Shown: positions 1-11,790, counted from the stretch's first letter. The stretch is 64,000 nt of DNA from Agapanthus africanus (GCA_030015575.1 JASDDO010000016.1:455280141-455344140), one strand, 5' to 3'. Numbers and translations: made by a program. The notes: generated from the sequence alone by a model not told the origin.

Positions 1-875
1 AAACAACGCACGAGAGTGATCACGCAAGTCAGGTACGTTCACTGGATCACTCGGATCGTCAGCGACGAGCATGGCTCCGGCGGTGATCACCGGAATGAAG
101 AAACAAGATCAAGAAAAAGAAAGAAGAAGAAGTAAGAAGAAGAGGCTGTGTATTAAATAAGGAAAGAAAAATTAAATAAATAAAAAATATATAAATATAT
201 ATATGCAGAGGAGAGAGAGAGAGAAATGGGTTGTTAGTTTGTTAGGAAATTAGTTTAGATTCAAATTTAAAAAATCTTTTATTAGTTAACTAAATTTTAA
301 TTTGTATCAATTTATAAAATTAAAATTATATAAATAAAATTTGATATTCTGGTAAATACAAATATAGTCTAAAACATGCCCGGGTCGGGTCTAAAATTCA
401 GTTTTAAAATACGAAAAATATACATGTCGACCAAAATAAAAAATGAATGTCCGGATAACGAAAAATGCATACCCATAAGAACGGATGCACGCACGTGCAC
501 GTAGCCATCCAAACAAGTCCGTTTCACTGAACGGGACGAGAACAAGATGCGCGGATACTACCACGGGGCTAGGGGTATCATGAAGGCCATGCAATGTATT
601 TTTAAAATATTTTATGTGACTTAAAATGATATATTTTAAAAATACAAATGCCAGATAAAATGCCAGTATGCAATAAACATGAAAATGCACCAGTCTACGT
701 AACAAGTCAGGACAATTCATAAATATGAATCAAATAAGTTCAAGCAAGCGGGTCGGGTCGAATGCAATGTAAAATGTAAAATACTATTCGCACCCAAAAC
801 ACGATAAAGCAGGAAAATACCACAATTAAGGAAATACGAGAACTGGAATTTGTATAAATGAACTAGGTTATTACA
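1..875 (-). repeat. 3' LTR of element A (partial)
   Basis: This is the promoter-distant end of the 3' LTR, cut by the window edge. On the minus strand the LTR begins TGTAATAACC at 875, matching TGTAACAACC at 7750 in the 5' LTR. The copies differ at scattered single bases and by short indels in the purine-rich stretch near 220. ORFs on this strand here recur in the other LTR copy and are not genes. Confidence 0.9.
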
Positions 876-900
876 ATATACCCAACTACAAAAGAATTTC
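876..900 (-). other. Polypurine-tract region of element A
   Basis: On the minus strand this segment sits directly before the 3' LTR, where plus-strand DNA priming starts. Its sequence, ending GTTGGGTATAT, is only moderately purine-rich, so the exact tract is uncertain. Nineteen bases here (879-897) recur near the primer site at 4413-4431. Confidence 0.4.
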
Positions 901-944
901 GTCCTCGAAATTCCAAGAACAAGAAAGGATAGACAATCAAGAAA

Positions 945-2309
945 CTACAAGAATAGATGTGGAAACATCTGCCGTATTTCATTTTCTCGTTCCCAAGTTG
1001 ATTCTCCATGCGATCGATTTCCCCCAGAAACAAGTACGAGAGGGATAACCTTGTTCTTAAGAACCTTTTTCCTTCGATCCACAATCGACATAGGTCGTTC
1101 CTCAAAGGTTAAATCTTCTCGTACAGTCAGCTCCAAATGATCCAGCACGTGTGTTTCATCTCGAACATATTTACGGAGTTGAGATACATGAAACACGTCA
1201 TGAACATTCGCCAAAGATTGTGGTAACACCAATCGATAAACTACTTCTCCAACACGCTCCAAAATCTCGAAAGGCCCAACGAATCGAGGACTAAGCTTTC
1301 CTCGACTCCCAAAACGAATCACTCCTCTAGTCGGTGATATCTTCAAGAATACTAGATCACCAACAGTGAACTCTAGAGGTCTTCTCGATGTATCGGCCCA
1401 ACTCTTCTGCCGATCTTGTGCTGCCTTCATATGATTCCAGATAGTGTTGACTTTCTCTACTGTCTGCATGACCAAATCCGGTCCCAACAATCTTCGCTCT
1501 CCAGCATCATCCCAACAAACGGATGAGCAACACTTGCGACCATACAACGCTTCAAAAGGAGCCATCTGAATAGTTGCATGAAAACTGTTGTACAAAAACT
1601 CCACCAAGTGTAGATGATCCTTCCACGAACCCTTGAAGTCTAACATGCAAGCTCTCAACATATCTTCAAGAGTTTAGATCGTTCTCTCCGACTGGCTATC
1701 TGTTTGAGGATGATAAGCTATGCTAAATTTCAATCGAGTCCCCAAACTTTCCTGTAAGCTCCTCCAGAAGTGTGATAAGAATCGGGTGTCACGGTCGGAC
1801 ACGATGCTCACAGGTACTCCATGCAATCTCACAATCTCCTGCATATACCGTTCTGCTAACGCTTCAGTTGACTGACCAACTCGAAACGGTATGAAGTGAG
1901 CTGCCGTGGTCAATCGATCAACAATCACCCAAACTGCATAGTTGCCCTTTGGACTCCGCGGTAAAGCTGTCACGAAATCCATGGTTATATGTTCCCACAT
2001 CCATTGAGGAATCGGAAGTGGTTGCAATAAACCAGCAACCCTTTGATGTTCAGCCTTAACTTGCTGACACACCAAGCACTTTGCTATAAAGCGAGCAATC
2101 TTCCTTTTCATGCCTCCCCACCAGAAATGCTGTCGTAGATCACGGTACACCTTCGTGCCTTCTAGATGTACGGAATACGCGGAACTGTGTGCCTCCTTCA
2201 TAACATCTTCACGAATATCTCCTTTTGGCACACACAAATGGCTACCATATCGCAACGAACCATCTTCATGAATTAACAAGTCCGTTCGAAGTCCAGGTTC
2301 AACCTGTTC
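945..2309 (-). pseudogene. Element A integrase with C-terminal chromodomain-like tail
   Basis: This part of the pol polyprotein would join retroelement cDNA to chromosomal DNA. Reading leftwards from about 2279 there is an integrase zinc-binding region (H..H, then CLVCQ), the catalytic core (ITMDF, then VSDRDTRF, then SERTI) and the GPF/EILERVG tail module typical of chromoviruses. Last comes a segment resembling the Tekay-type chromodomain (MSIVDRRKKVLKN...). All of it is in one frame with RNase H and RT. A TAA at 1674-1676 and a TGA at 2310-2312 interrupt it. Both fit C-to-T changes at CAA and CGA codons when compared with related integrases. It cannot make an intact protein. Confidence 0.85.
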
Positions 2310-2879
2310 TCAAAACCTTTGCAATCTTGGGTTCTTCGACTGTGCTGCTTTAATACTCTCGATCAATGACGACTGTACTTGCAGCTGCATCAACTGTCCT
2401 GAAGAATGCGGTAGCACGATCTCCAACTCGAATCTCCGAAAGTCTTCCATAAGCTCCTTCTGTGCAGTCAACATCTGAATTGCTGGCAACCGACTAAGCG
2501 CATCCGGCACAATATTAACTTTCCCCGGATGGTACTTAAGATCAAGATCGTAGTCATCCATCAGCTCCAACCATCTACGCTGCCTTATATTAAGCTCTTT
2601 CTGTGTGAACACATACTTCAGGCTTTTGTGATCGGTGAATACTTCGACCCTTTCGCCCAATAAGTAGTGTCTCCAAATCTTTAAAGTGAAAATCACAGCT
2701 GCTAGCTCTAAATCAGGAGTTGGGTAATTCTTCTCATGGGTCTTCAACTGTCTCGATGCGTAGGCTATAACCTTCCCATGCTGCATCAAAACACATCCCA
2801 ATCCTTTTCCAGATGCGTCGCTGTGAATCAGCAATCCTCCGGAACTGTCTGGTACGGTCAAAATAAGAGCGGTTATCAA
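2310..2879 (-). pseudogene. Element A RNase H domain
   Basis: This RNase H removes the RNA strand after reverse transcription. The motifs are clear: [17 protein letters not shown] opening the domain, the DHKSLKYVF block, then [15 protein letters not shown] before the linker to integrase. The frame is continuous with RT upstream and integrase downstream, apart from stops at each end. The TAG at 2883-2885 stands where a glutamine (CAG) is expected after EALK. Confidence 0.85.
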
Positions 2880-2882
2880 TCT

Positions 2883-3800
2883 CTACTTCAACGCCTCAAA
2901 AGCTGACGCACACTTATCCGTCCACACAAATGGTACTTCCTTGCGCGTAAGCTTGGTCAAAGTCTCAGCCAAATGAGCAAAATTCTCCACGAACCTTCTG
3001 TAATAGCCGGCAAGTCCAAGAAAACTTCTAATCTCTGCTACGTTCTTCGGAATCAGCCAATTTTGAACTGCTGCAATTTTCTCGGGATCAATGGCAATTC
3101 CATCTCCGGATACGACGTGCCCCAAAAACTTCACTTCTTCAAGCCAAAACTTGCACTTGCTCATCTTTTCATATAATCTTTATTGCCTCAATGTCTACAG
3201 TGCGATCTTTAAGTGTTCCGTATGCTCTTCAATGCTCCTCGAGTAGACTAGAATATCATCGATGAACACCAGTATAAACTGGTCCAAGAACGGTGAAAAT
3301 ATTCGGTTCATCAAGTCCATAAATATCGCCGGTGCATTCGTGACTCCGAATGGCACCACTAAATACTTGTAATGTCCATACCGAGTTCGGAACGCAGTCT
3401 TGCAAATATCTTTTGATTTAACTCGGACCTGATGATATCCGGACCGCAAATCCAGTTTCGAGAATACCCTCGCGCCACTAAGCTGCTCGAACAATTCGCC
3501 AATGCGAGGGATCGGGTATTTGTTCTTAATAGTCACCCGGTTTAATTCTCGATAATCGATGCACATCCTCCTTGTGCCATCTTTCTTCTTTACTAGAAGA
3601 ACTGGAGCTCCCCAAGGTGTATTGCTGCTGCGAATTCAACCCTTCTCTAGCAATTCGGTAACCTGCTTCTTTACTTCTTCTAACTCCACTGGTGCCATCG
3701 GATAGTACGCCTTTGAGATTGGCGCTGCACCAGGAACAAGATTGATTGCAAACTCCACATCTCGTTTTGGCGGTAAACCCGAGATGTCCTCGAACACACC
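2883..3800 (-). pseudogene. Element A reverse transcriptase domain
   Basis: The RT core of Ty3/gypsy pol reads leftwards. It runs from the linker around [10 protein letters not shown] (about 3770), through [14 protein letters not shown] (about 3600), [11 protein letters not shown] (3566), DLRSGYHQ and [13 protein letters not shown], to the catalytic FIDDILVYS (YxDD motif) near 3260. The thumb/connection [11 protein letters not shown] follows. One frame is kept from about 3770 down to the integrase. It carries a TGA near 3640, a TAG at 3195-3197, a nearby TAA, and the TAG at 2883. Only nonsense changes are apparent in this core, with no frameshift, which points to methylation-driven decay rather than relaxed drift with many indels. 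Confidence 0.88.
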
Positions 3801-4141
3801 CATGAACTCTCAAACTACAGCTGGCGCTTCCTCCTTATCAACTTCCATTGACGAAAGAACATTTCTTGTCGGCCTAGCCCTAAACTCGACTAGCCCGACA
3901 GAACTGCTATCTCCAGCAAAACAAACTCCGAATGTCCGGGAATCTGGAAAATCACTTTCTTTGCCCTACAATCAATGTGAGCGTGGAAATTGAGACCATC
4001 AATTTCCAAGACAACTTCATAACTGCCGGTATCGGTCACCAAGAAATCTGCAAAATATAAACTGGTAAGCAATGAAATGGAGAGAACCAAGGTAATAAAA
4101 CGACCATGAAACAAGGAAATGAAACAAGACCAGGACTCCAA
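3801..4141 (-). pseudogene. Element A protease remnant
   Basis: A short open stretch (4141-3890) ends in GLNFHAHIDCRAKKVIFQIPGHSEFVL, the C-terminal signature of the Ty3/gypsy protease just before RT. The preceding residues only faintly resemble the usual DVILGMDWL strand. The N-terminal part with the catalytic DSG/DTG is missing. The frame differs from the RT frame, so at least one indel lies near 3800-3900. Confidence 0.65.
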
Positions 4142-4456
4142 GTTAGTTAAATAGAGTACCGCATTGTAGCCATGCTGCAGTTCATAGTTACAATCACATA
4201 ACTCCGTTCAAGTCGCCCAAATCCAAGTATCAGAATCAAAGGAATAGGACGGAAGAAACAATAGGGAACCAAAAGAATTTCAACTCGAGATGCAAAGTTG
4301 TTTGCATATTCAGGACAGGGGTCAAGAGAAAGATATGATTCAAGAATCATGATAACAATATGGCAGGACATGTTCCTAATCACGGATTTTCTGATTCGTG
4401 TATTGGGTCCAATACCCAACTACAAAAGAATCAAACCCGATTAACCTAAATCCTAT
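4142..4456 (-). other. Collapsed leader/gag region of element A
   Basis: An intact Tekay-type element has more than 1 kb of gag here. Only about 300 bp remain between the protease remnant and the primer site. I see no gag motif or zinc knuckle. A 19-base block identical to the PPT-side sequence (4413-4431 versus 879-897) lies next to the primer site. Confidence 0.6.
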
Positions 4457-4469
4457 GGCTCTGATACCA
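4457..4469 (-). other. Primer-binding site of element A
   Basis: The minus strand reads TGGTATCAGAGCC, the complement of the initiator-Met tRNA 3' end and the standard primer site of plant chromoviruses. It starts 9 bases inside the inner end of the 5' LTR (4479), a slightly longer gap than usual. Confidence 0.85.
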
Positions 4470-5046
4470 AACAAACCCTGTCACGCCCTGCTTTCCAGAG
4501 TGCGCTAAGATAGGCACGTGACAGAGCCAACCATGCTACCTGTGGTTAGGAAAAATCCCTCCACAGTCACATTACGGCTGTAGAGATATCAAGAACATGA
4601 AAGTAAATAAACTATCTAGTACATGTCCATGAGCCAGAATAAACGAGTCAAGAAATAATATGCGGAAGCAATAATTCCAAATAACAATAACATCTGGAAA
4701 GTAAGGAAATAACTAACTGGATACTAACAGGATCCTCACTGCTCGGCCTGACGGCGGAAATACTCTTGATCAGCCTGCGGCAAAGGTAGAGGATCTGGGC
4801 CATGCAAAACCCAGACGTCAGTGCGTCATAACATCAACAATAATATAATCAGGGGGTAACAAGTCATGCAGGCATGAGTATGAACAGTAACAAGTCATCA
4901 ATAACAAGTAACAGTAACATGAATATAAATCAGTGAACAGAATATAAACATGTGAAGTGCAGTGAGTAGTCTAAACTGTGCTATAGGGTGATCTACTCTA
5001 AAGTTATTCGAAATCAATGAATGTAATCCTCATCGTAACCCATCGG

Positions 5047-5160
5047 TCTATGCCCCGTTCATTCCCCACGGGACCACGGTAAAATGATGTAATAGACTGT
5101 GAGTCTATGTCCCGTTCATTCCCCACGGGACCACGGTAAAATGATATAATAGCCTTTTGA
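5047..5160. repeat. 57-bp tandem duplication in LTR of element A
   Basis: Two consecutive units contain the block ccgttcattccccacggga followed by ccacggtaaaatgat. They start at 5047 and 5104 and are nearly identical. Confidence 0.85.
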
Positions 5161-6339
5161 GTTACGTTCAGCTACATTCTTGATTTCCCCATGCCCCCAA
5201 GTCATGTGTGTAAGTCAGGTATTTATAAATCTGAGACCAATGCCAACATAGGATCAAGCAGGAACAGGTTTGTCTGTACAGACAACAGGATATGTCCATC
5301 GGGACAACATGTCAGGATTGTCGGCATTAAAAACAGGATCAGGTAACATGTCAAGTAGTAATATATCAGGTCATGTCAGGTAGTGTACATGTATCAAGTC
5401 ATGTCAAGTAGTGGTGTATCAGGTATCAAGTCAAGCAGTGGTATATCAGGTCATGACAGGTAGTGCACATGTGTCAAGCGGATGCTCATACTAAAACTGT
5501 AGCAAGTACGGATGCACGGTAAAGCATGGATGCACAAATATTTTGTCAGGGGTTACATCATGAGTATGTAGGATGCACAATTATCAAGCATGGTGCACTA
5601 ATACAACAGTAACATGAAATAATATGGTCTCGGTGTACAACTAGATATGTAATAAACCGTATGGATACAGACGGATACTATAAAACTGTAAATCGGTAAA
5701 ATTTGCTGAATATTAAAACACAAGCACTACTATTTATTAAATAGATATTGATATAATAATATTAACATGGATAACATATTCAAACCGATTAATAACTATA
5801 AAAGTGGTATTGATTAACCATGCACAAGAAAGTTCCGTTCAGAAATTCAGCGTCATCCTGATTTGTAAAATAGCTTAAAAATAACAAACGTTCTCCAAAA
5901 GGGACGTGTATTATACCAAAACAAAGATAATTCAATAAGATTTTCATTTTTATAAGTATAAGAATCTCAGGTTGTCCTTACAAAAATCTATGAACATTCG
6001 AACTTGAAAGTTTGCTGCTGGAATTTCCCTGGACAGCAGTTTAGAGACATTTTCATTTGCATTTTAAATTATTTAAACAATTTATTTTGCAAGTAAATAT
6101 TTCATAGAGTTATAGTATTCTGAGTTAGCTTCGTAACGAACTAAAGAACGTATACTAATGATTTTTCTATGATTTATAATAAATTTTATAAGGTAAGGTG
6201 TACAGTAAATTTCAGATTTGTCGTATCCGCTTTGCGACGATGTTTCATGCGTAAACTATAATATTTTCAAATGTATAAAATTATAAAATGCAGATTATAA
6301 ACTAATTAAAGATAATAATAAGAAATATTACGACGATAT

Positions 6340-6860
6340 ATATTTTAAATGATATGGATGCAAACGGGTATCACATAATCGTAAAATGATAAACTAACAA
6401 GTGCGGAACATATAACTAAGCAATATGAAATGTAACTATTCAATTTGATGCAGTATATGGTAGTATAGTATGTAAGAAGATAAGTTTTCATGACCTAGAT
6501 CTGAAATGATATGAATGGATGCAAACGGAACATCGAAAAGTTATAAAACTAAATATGGGGTGCATGATTTTAAATACAGGTATTCCATTGTTAAAATAGA
6601 CGCGTCTAAAGTAATGTAGCATGTAATTAAGATTGGTTTGCATGCCCTAGATCTGAAATGCACTATACAAATGTAAACGGAACGTCGAAAGGCTGTAATA
6701 TGAAACATGCGATGCTTGATTTAAAATACAGGTGTGATATTTATCTAAATAGGTATATAATGAGTTATATAGCATGTAGCAAGATTAACTTGCCTTGACG
6801 AAACAAGAACGGATGTGTACGGAACGTCCTTCGTCGGCGAAATATCGCGACGCGCGCACG
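6340..6860. repeat. Degenerate ~140-bp tandem repeats in LTR of element A
   Basis: About four diverged units share a core of cctagatctgaaatg, then a (g)tgcaaacggaac/acgtcgaaa block. They start near 6340, 6495, 6640 and 6790. The copies are imperfect and the unit length varies. Confidence 0.6.
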
Positions 6861-8149
6861 GTACACGGAATGGTTCCAAACAACGCACGAGAGTGATCAC
6901 GCAAGTCAGGTACGTTCACTGGATCACTCGGATCGTCAGCGACGAGCACGGCTACGGCGGTGATCACCAGAATTAAGAAACAAGATCAAGAAAAAGAAAG
7001 AAGAAGAAGTAAAAAGAAGAGGCTGTGTATTAAATAAGGAAAGAAAAATTAAATAAATAAAAAATATATAAATATATATATGCAGAGGAGAGAGAGGGAA
7101 AGGGGTTGTTAGTTTGTTAGGAAATTAGTTTAGATTCAAATTTAAAAAATCTTTTATTAGTTAACTAAATTTTAATTTGTATCAATTTATAAAATTAAAA
7201 TTATATAAATAAAATTTGATATTCTGGTAAATACAAACATAGTCCAAAACATGCCCGGGTCGGGTCTAAAATTCAGTTTTAAAATACGAAAAATATACAT
7301 GTCGACCAAAATAAAAAATGAATGTCCGGATAACGAAAAATGCATACCCATAAGAACGGATGCACGCACGTGCGCGTAGCCATCCAAACAAGTCCGTTTC
7401 ACTGAACGGGACGAGAACAAGATGTGCGGATGCTACCACGGGGCTAGGGGTATCATGCAGGCCATGCAATGTATTTTTAAAATATTTTATGTGACTTAAA
7501 ATGATATATTGTAAAAATGCAAATGCCAGATAAAATGCCAGTATGCAATAAACATGAAAATGCACCAGTCTACGTAACAAGTCAGGACAATTCATAAATA
7601 TGAATCAAATAAGTTCAAGCAAGCGGGTTGGGTCGAATGCAATGTAAAATGTAAAATACTATTCGTACCCAAAACACGATAAATCAGGAAAATACCACAA
7701 TTAAGGAAATACGAGAACTGGAATTGGTATAAATAAACTAGGTTGTTACAATCATAGTCCATAGAGGTTAGTTTAAGGACGTTGCAGTCCGTAGTTAGTT
7801 TAAGGACATTACGGTCCATAGAGGTTAGTTTAAGGACGTTGCGGTCCATAGTTAGTTTAAGGACATTACGGTCCACAGTTTAGATGCAAACATGGGTTTG
7901 GAAATGCACCAGATAGTTATTGGTCATCGGGACCCACCACCTCTCTGAAGACGTTGAAGAATTACAACGACATGTATCAGAGGTGTGAAGAGATGTACCC
8001 TTAAACCAAATGCCAGATTGAGAAGCAATAGTATGAACATTATTGTAAATGCCACTGAGATGATTAAATTTGGAAGACCTGAACATAATTTGGGCTCGGT
8101 TTAAAAAAAAAGGTTTTGGTTTTGGGAGACTTAGCTAACTCGGGCTAAG

Positions 8150-8600
8150 ATTGGCCTATCATAGTGTTAAACACTAGCATATGTTCGGTGCTCACGTGCT
8201 CCCACGTGAGGTCTTAAAGTATTGTTTAAGCACTGAAGATTTGAAGCACTCACGTGGGGTCACGTGAGACGCTTGAAGTAGTGTTAAACACTGAAGATTT
8301 GAAGCGCTCACGTGGGGTCACGTGAGGCGCTTGAAGTAGTATTAAACACCGAAGATTTGAAGCGCTCACGTGGGGTCACGTGAGGCGCTTGAAGTAGTGT
8401 TAAACACCGAAGATTTGAAGCGCTCACGTGGGGTCACGTGAGGCGTTGAAGTAGTATTAAACAATGAAGATTTGAAGCGCTCACATGAGGTCACGTGAGG
8501 CGTTTGAAATTTGGCACAGCTTCTTTGAATTTGCTCCCTTTTTCTTTTCTGAGTGCTGAGCACTATTGGGTCACGTGGGATCACGTGAGGCGTCCCCAAA
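8150..8600 (-). repeat. G-box tandem repeat array in LTR H1
   Basis: About six to eight units of roughly 58 bp, each with GTGTTAAACAC and paired CACGTG boxes (GCTCACGTG-GGG-TCACGTGAG). This is the reverse complement of the longer arrays at 12440-13460 and 53740-54730. An open frame at 8366-8599 is only repeat sequence. Confidence 0.9.
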
Positions 8601-9274
8601 GACTGAAAGCTGCCTCTGTTTTATTCTCTTTTGAAAAGTGCTAAGTACTATTATAGGGTCACGTGATGTCACGTGAGGCGCCCTAAAATAGAAACTACCT
8701 TGGGTTTATTCCCCCTTTTTCTTCTGAAGGGCATGTTCAGGGGTCACGTGGGAGCACGTGACCCGATCTCATTTGTTTTCTCTCCTTCAACAAGGGTGCT
8801 CACGATCTGTCATTTATCATGTTAGGTGCTAATCTCTTTTACGTGCATGGAGATCTTGAGTTAAATCCCCTGTTTAATAAGAATTAAATTCTTTTATAGG
8901 GTTGAACTCTAATTTTATTTAGAGGAATTAAATTCCTATATGTTGTAAGAATTAAATTCTTTGAACTCAATTCTCTCCCTAGGTTTTGAATCTGCATAAC
9001 AAATCTCCCCGATGAGAATTAAATTGTCAACTTGTGGGGAGATCTGCTTCTGCAGATCTTCAATCAGAGGAAGAACTAAGTTCTTTTTAGAAGAATTAAA
9101 CTCTTGTGAATATGAAGAAGAGGTAAGAGGTTCTGTCTTTGTTCCTTTCCTTACCTAGGGTTTCTTTTTGGAGATCTTCTTCTCTCTAGAGAATTAAATT
9201 CTCTTTTCTTTTGGCTTACGCAGGGTTTTTTTTCTCTCTTTTTCTGTATCTCCCTTTTTCTGTCCCTTTGTTCT

Positions 9275-9282
9275 TATTTATA
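9275..9282 (-). promoter_or_regulatory. TATA box of LTR H1
   Basis: The minus strand reads CTCCTATAAATAAG. The same sequence sits at the same relative place in LTR copies H2 and D, which supports a real core promoter firing leftwards. A putative splice donor (ctaGGTAAGG) follows about 120 bases downstream. Confidence 0.7.
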
Positions 9283-10164
9283 GGAGAAAGAAAAGAATCA
9301 ATTTGTTCAGAAAATCTCTCATTGAGAGATGTTGATTGATTTTATAATCGACCAAAATGATCTTTTAGATCAATCGGTGAATTTTATTCACCGTTGGATT
9401 TTTAAATAGAGAATATTTCTTATTTGTTTAGCAAGATTATGAATATCTTGTTAGTTTTAACAAGATTAGAATTTTATTCTATCAAATCTTTTTAGTTTAA
9501 CAAGATCAGAAATATATTTTTTTAATATGGATATCTTGTTAACATAGAATTTTATTCTTGTTATAAGATTAGGAAAATATTTTCTTATGATAGATTTTTA
9601 TTCTATCAAATGATCACCGCTGGCTCTTTGATCCAAGGGTCCTCTGTTTAACAGAGAAGATCTTTCTAGTTTAAGGAAGATCAAAAAAATATTTCCCAAA
9701 TTGAATTTAATTCTAGAATTTGATAGAAACATTTTAAATTAGGGTGCTCACATGCTTTGCCTGTGATTGGCAAAAGCACTCATGTGTTTAACACGTGACC
9801 CCTATTATGGGTTTTAACCTGTTTATGTTCAGAGCGCTCACGTGCTTAACACGTGAGGCATGTTTGGCCCTTGGTGATTTATGTTCAGCGCTTATAAGCT
9901 TTGTATATGAGCGCTCACGCGTTTTACATGTGAGGCCTGTTTGGCCCTTTAAGTTTATTTTTTTCAGCGCTCATACGCTTTGCATATGAGCGCTCACGTG
10001 TTTTACACGTGAGGCCTGTTTGTCCATTACTTGTTTTATTCTCTGCGCCCATATGCTTTGCATATGAGCGCCCATGTGTTTAACACGTGAGACCAGATTT
10101 TGAGAACTCTCCCTCTTTTTATAAGGGAACAAGTAACTCTTGGCCGAAAATTTTGGTGGGAACA

Positions 10165-10966
10165 CTGCCCTTGATGACTACATAGCTCAACAAATACGAG
10201 CTCATCAGGCAAGCGAGGCGGCTGTCCAAGTCGTCAGAACAGGACGACTCTATCCTGGTTGGTACGATCAAATTAAATACCCGCCGGGATATACGATCCC
10301 CAAGTTTCACGTGTAAAAGGGGACGGACAATCCACATCAGCACGTTGCTCAATTCAGAGCTTTGTGCGGAAATGCTGGAGGCGACGACAAACTGCTGCTT
10401 TGTCGGTTCGTTGGCAGCTTGTCAGAGACGACATTTGAATGGTACTCCGAGCTCCCGAATGACTCCGTCAAAACATTTACAGAAATGGAGCTACTGTTCA
10501 CACAGCGGTTCGCGAGCGCAAGCGAGTGCACCCCGATCACGGCGTTAATCAATGCCAGGGTGAAGCCAGGAGAGACCTGGGTTCAATACGCAATTTGATG
10601 GTGGAACCTATGGTCAAAATGCGAACAACGCATAGAAGAAGCTTCTGCCATAGGCATGTTTGTGGGGACCCTTGATCCTCAGGCAACTATATCCCAATTT
10701 ATGATGTTCTTCAAGCCGACCACCTTCCAGGCCTTAATTGACAAGATGGCCCAAATGGACCAGATGGGCCATAGGCCATCCTCTTCAAAAACGGATCTCC
10801 AGAATGAAAAGGGCAAAGAGAAAGCGACCTTCGTTGCCAACACTCAACAGCAGCCGAGCGACCCGAAACCGGTTGCTCTCCAAAGCAACATACGCCGGTC
10901 CCTCGAAGAGAAGTCGAGACGTCCTTACTCGTTTCCCCGGGATAAAACGAGGAGACTGTTCGAACT
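10165..10966 (+). pseudogene. Tat gag fragment between two divergent LTRs
   Basis: Translation in broken frames gives capsid-like Tat gag segments: YPPGYTIPKFHV, then DDKLLLCRFVGSLSETTFEWYSELPNDSVKTFTEMELLFTQRF, MFVGTLDPQATISQFMMFFKPTTFQALIDKMAQMDQMGH, and a basic linker ending RRLFEL. It aligns with 22080-21270 of element F, so it is the middle of gag with both ends missing. Stops and frameshifts interrupt it (for example a stop after KFHV near 10314). LTR-X termini abut it on both sides, suggesting two separate insertions into an older gag or one rearranged product. The final residues after FEL are LTR sequence. Confidence 0.85.
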
Positions 10967-11790
10967 TGTTCCCGCCAAAATTTTCGGCCAAGAGCTACTT
11001 GTTCCCTTACAAAAAAGGGGAGAATCCTAAAAAATCAGGCCTCACGTGTAAAACACGTGAGCGCTCATATGCAAAGCGTATGAGCGCAGAATAAAATAAA
11101 CTTAAAGGGCTAAACAGGCCTCACATGTAAAACATGTGAGCACTCATATGCAAAGTATATAAGCGCTGAACATAAATTACCAAGGGCCAAACATGCCTCA
11201 CGTGTTAAGCACGTGAGCGCTCTGAACATAAACAGGCTAAAACCCATAATAGGGGTCACGTGTTAAACACATGAGTGCTTTTGCCAATCACGTGCAAAGC
11301 ATGTGAGCACCCTAATTTAATATGTTCCTATCAAATTATAGAATTAAATTCTATTTGGGAAATATTTTCTTGATCTTCCTTAAACTAGAAAGATCTTCTC
11401 TGTTAAACAGAGGACCCTTGGATCAAAGATCAAGCGATGATCATTTGATAGAATAAAAATCTATCATAGGAAAATATTTTCCTAATCTTATAATAAGAAT
11501 AAAATTCTATGTTAACAAGATATCCATATTAAGAAAATATATTTTTAAATCTTGTTAAACTAAAAAGATTTGATAGAATAAAATTCTGATCCTGTTAAAA
11601 CTAACAAGATATTCATAATCTGGCTAAACAAACAAGAAATCTTCTCATTTAAACAGAGAGCCTTTGGATTAAAATCCAACGGTGAATAAAATTCACCGAT
11701 TGATCTAAAAGATCATTTTGATTGATTTTAAAATCAATCAACATCTCTCAATGAGAGATTTTCTGAACAAATTGATTCTTTTATTTCTCC

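Larger units (their letters stand above)
1..7750 (-). mobile_element. Element A: Tekay/Del-type Ty3/gypsy retrotransposon, gag-deleted
   Basis: The two LTRs are seen directly: bases 1-875 match 6877-7750 almost base for base. The right LTR is the 5' LTR, because protease, RT, RNase H and integrase read leftwards from it and a primer site lies at its inner end. The internal region (876-4478) is only 3.6 kb and holds pol but no recognisable gag. The integrase ends in a chromodomain-like tail, and the primer site matches initiator-Met tRNA, as in chromoviruses. The 3' LTR continues beyond the left edge, so the target duplication cannot be checked. The element lies in the R/U5-like part of a Tat LTR that resumes at 7751. 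Confidence 0.9.
4479..7750 (-). repeat. 5' LTR of element A
   Basis: The LTR is 3272 bp, bounded by TGTAACAACC (minus strand, at 7750) and GGGCGTGACA (at 4479), giving TGT..ACA ends. It drives and terminates transcription of the element. An AT-rich TATATA stretch near 7063-7080 could hold the TATA box, but I cannot fix it. Several internal degenerate tandem repeats are present. ORFs such as 6785-6967 are LTR sequence, not genes. Confidence 0.9.
7751..10164 (-). mobile_element. Tat LTR-X copy H1 (5' LTR, minus strand)
   Basis: Its outer end is TGTTCCC on the minus strand at 10164, facing the gag fragment. It is the inverted counterpart of 10967-13465. Reading leftwards there are G-box palindromes (10150-9790), an AT-rich hairpin zone, a TATA box (9275-9282), a short array of the 58-bp repeat (8600-8150) and GGAC/GTCC hairpin repeats (7870-7760). 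Insertion of element A at 7750 cuts it before the LTR end, so its internal region is not seen. It matches 52415-55080 in reverse orientation. Confidence 0.8.

Noticed and set aside
391..720. 109-codon ORF, also present at 7266-7595
   Set aside because: It is LTR sequence of element A. Both copies are open simply because the LTRs are similar. No known family is recognised.
3742..3993. Plus-strand ORF opposite element A protease/RT linker
   Set aside because: Shadow of the pol frame, which gives recognisable protease and RT motifs on the minus strand.
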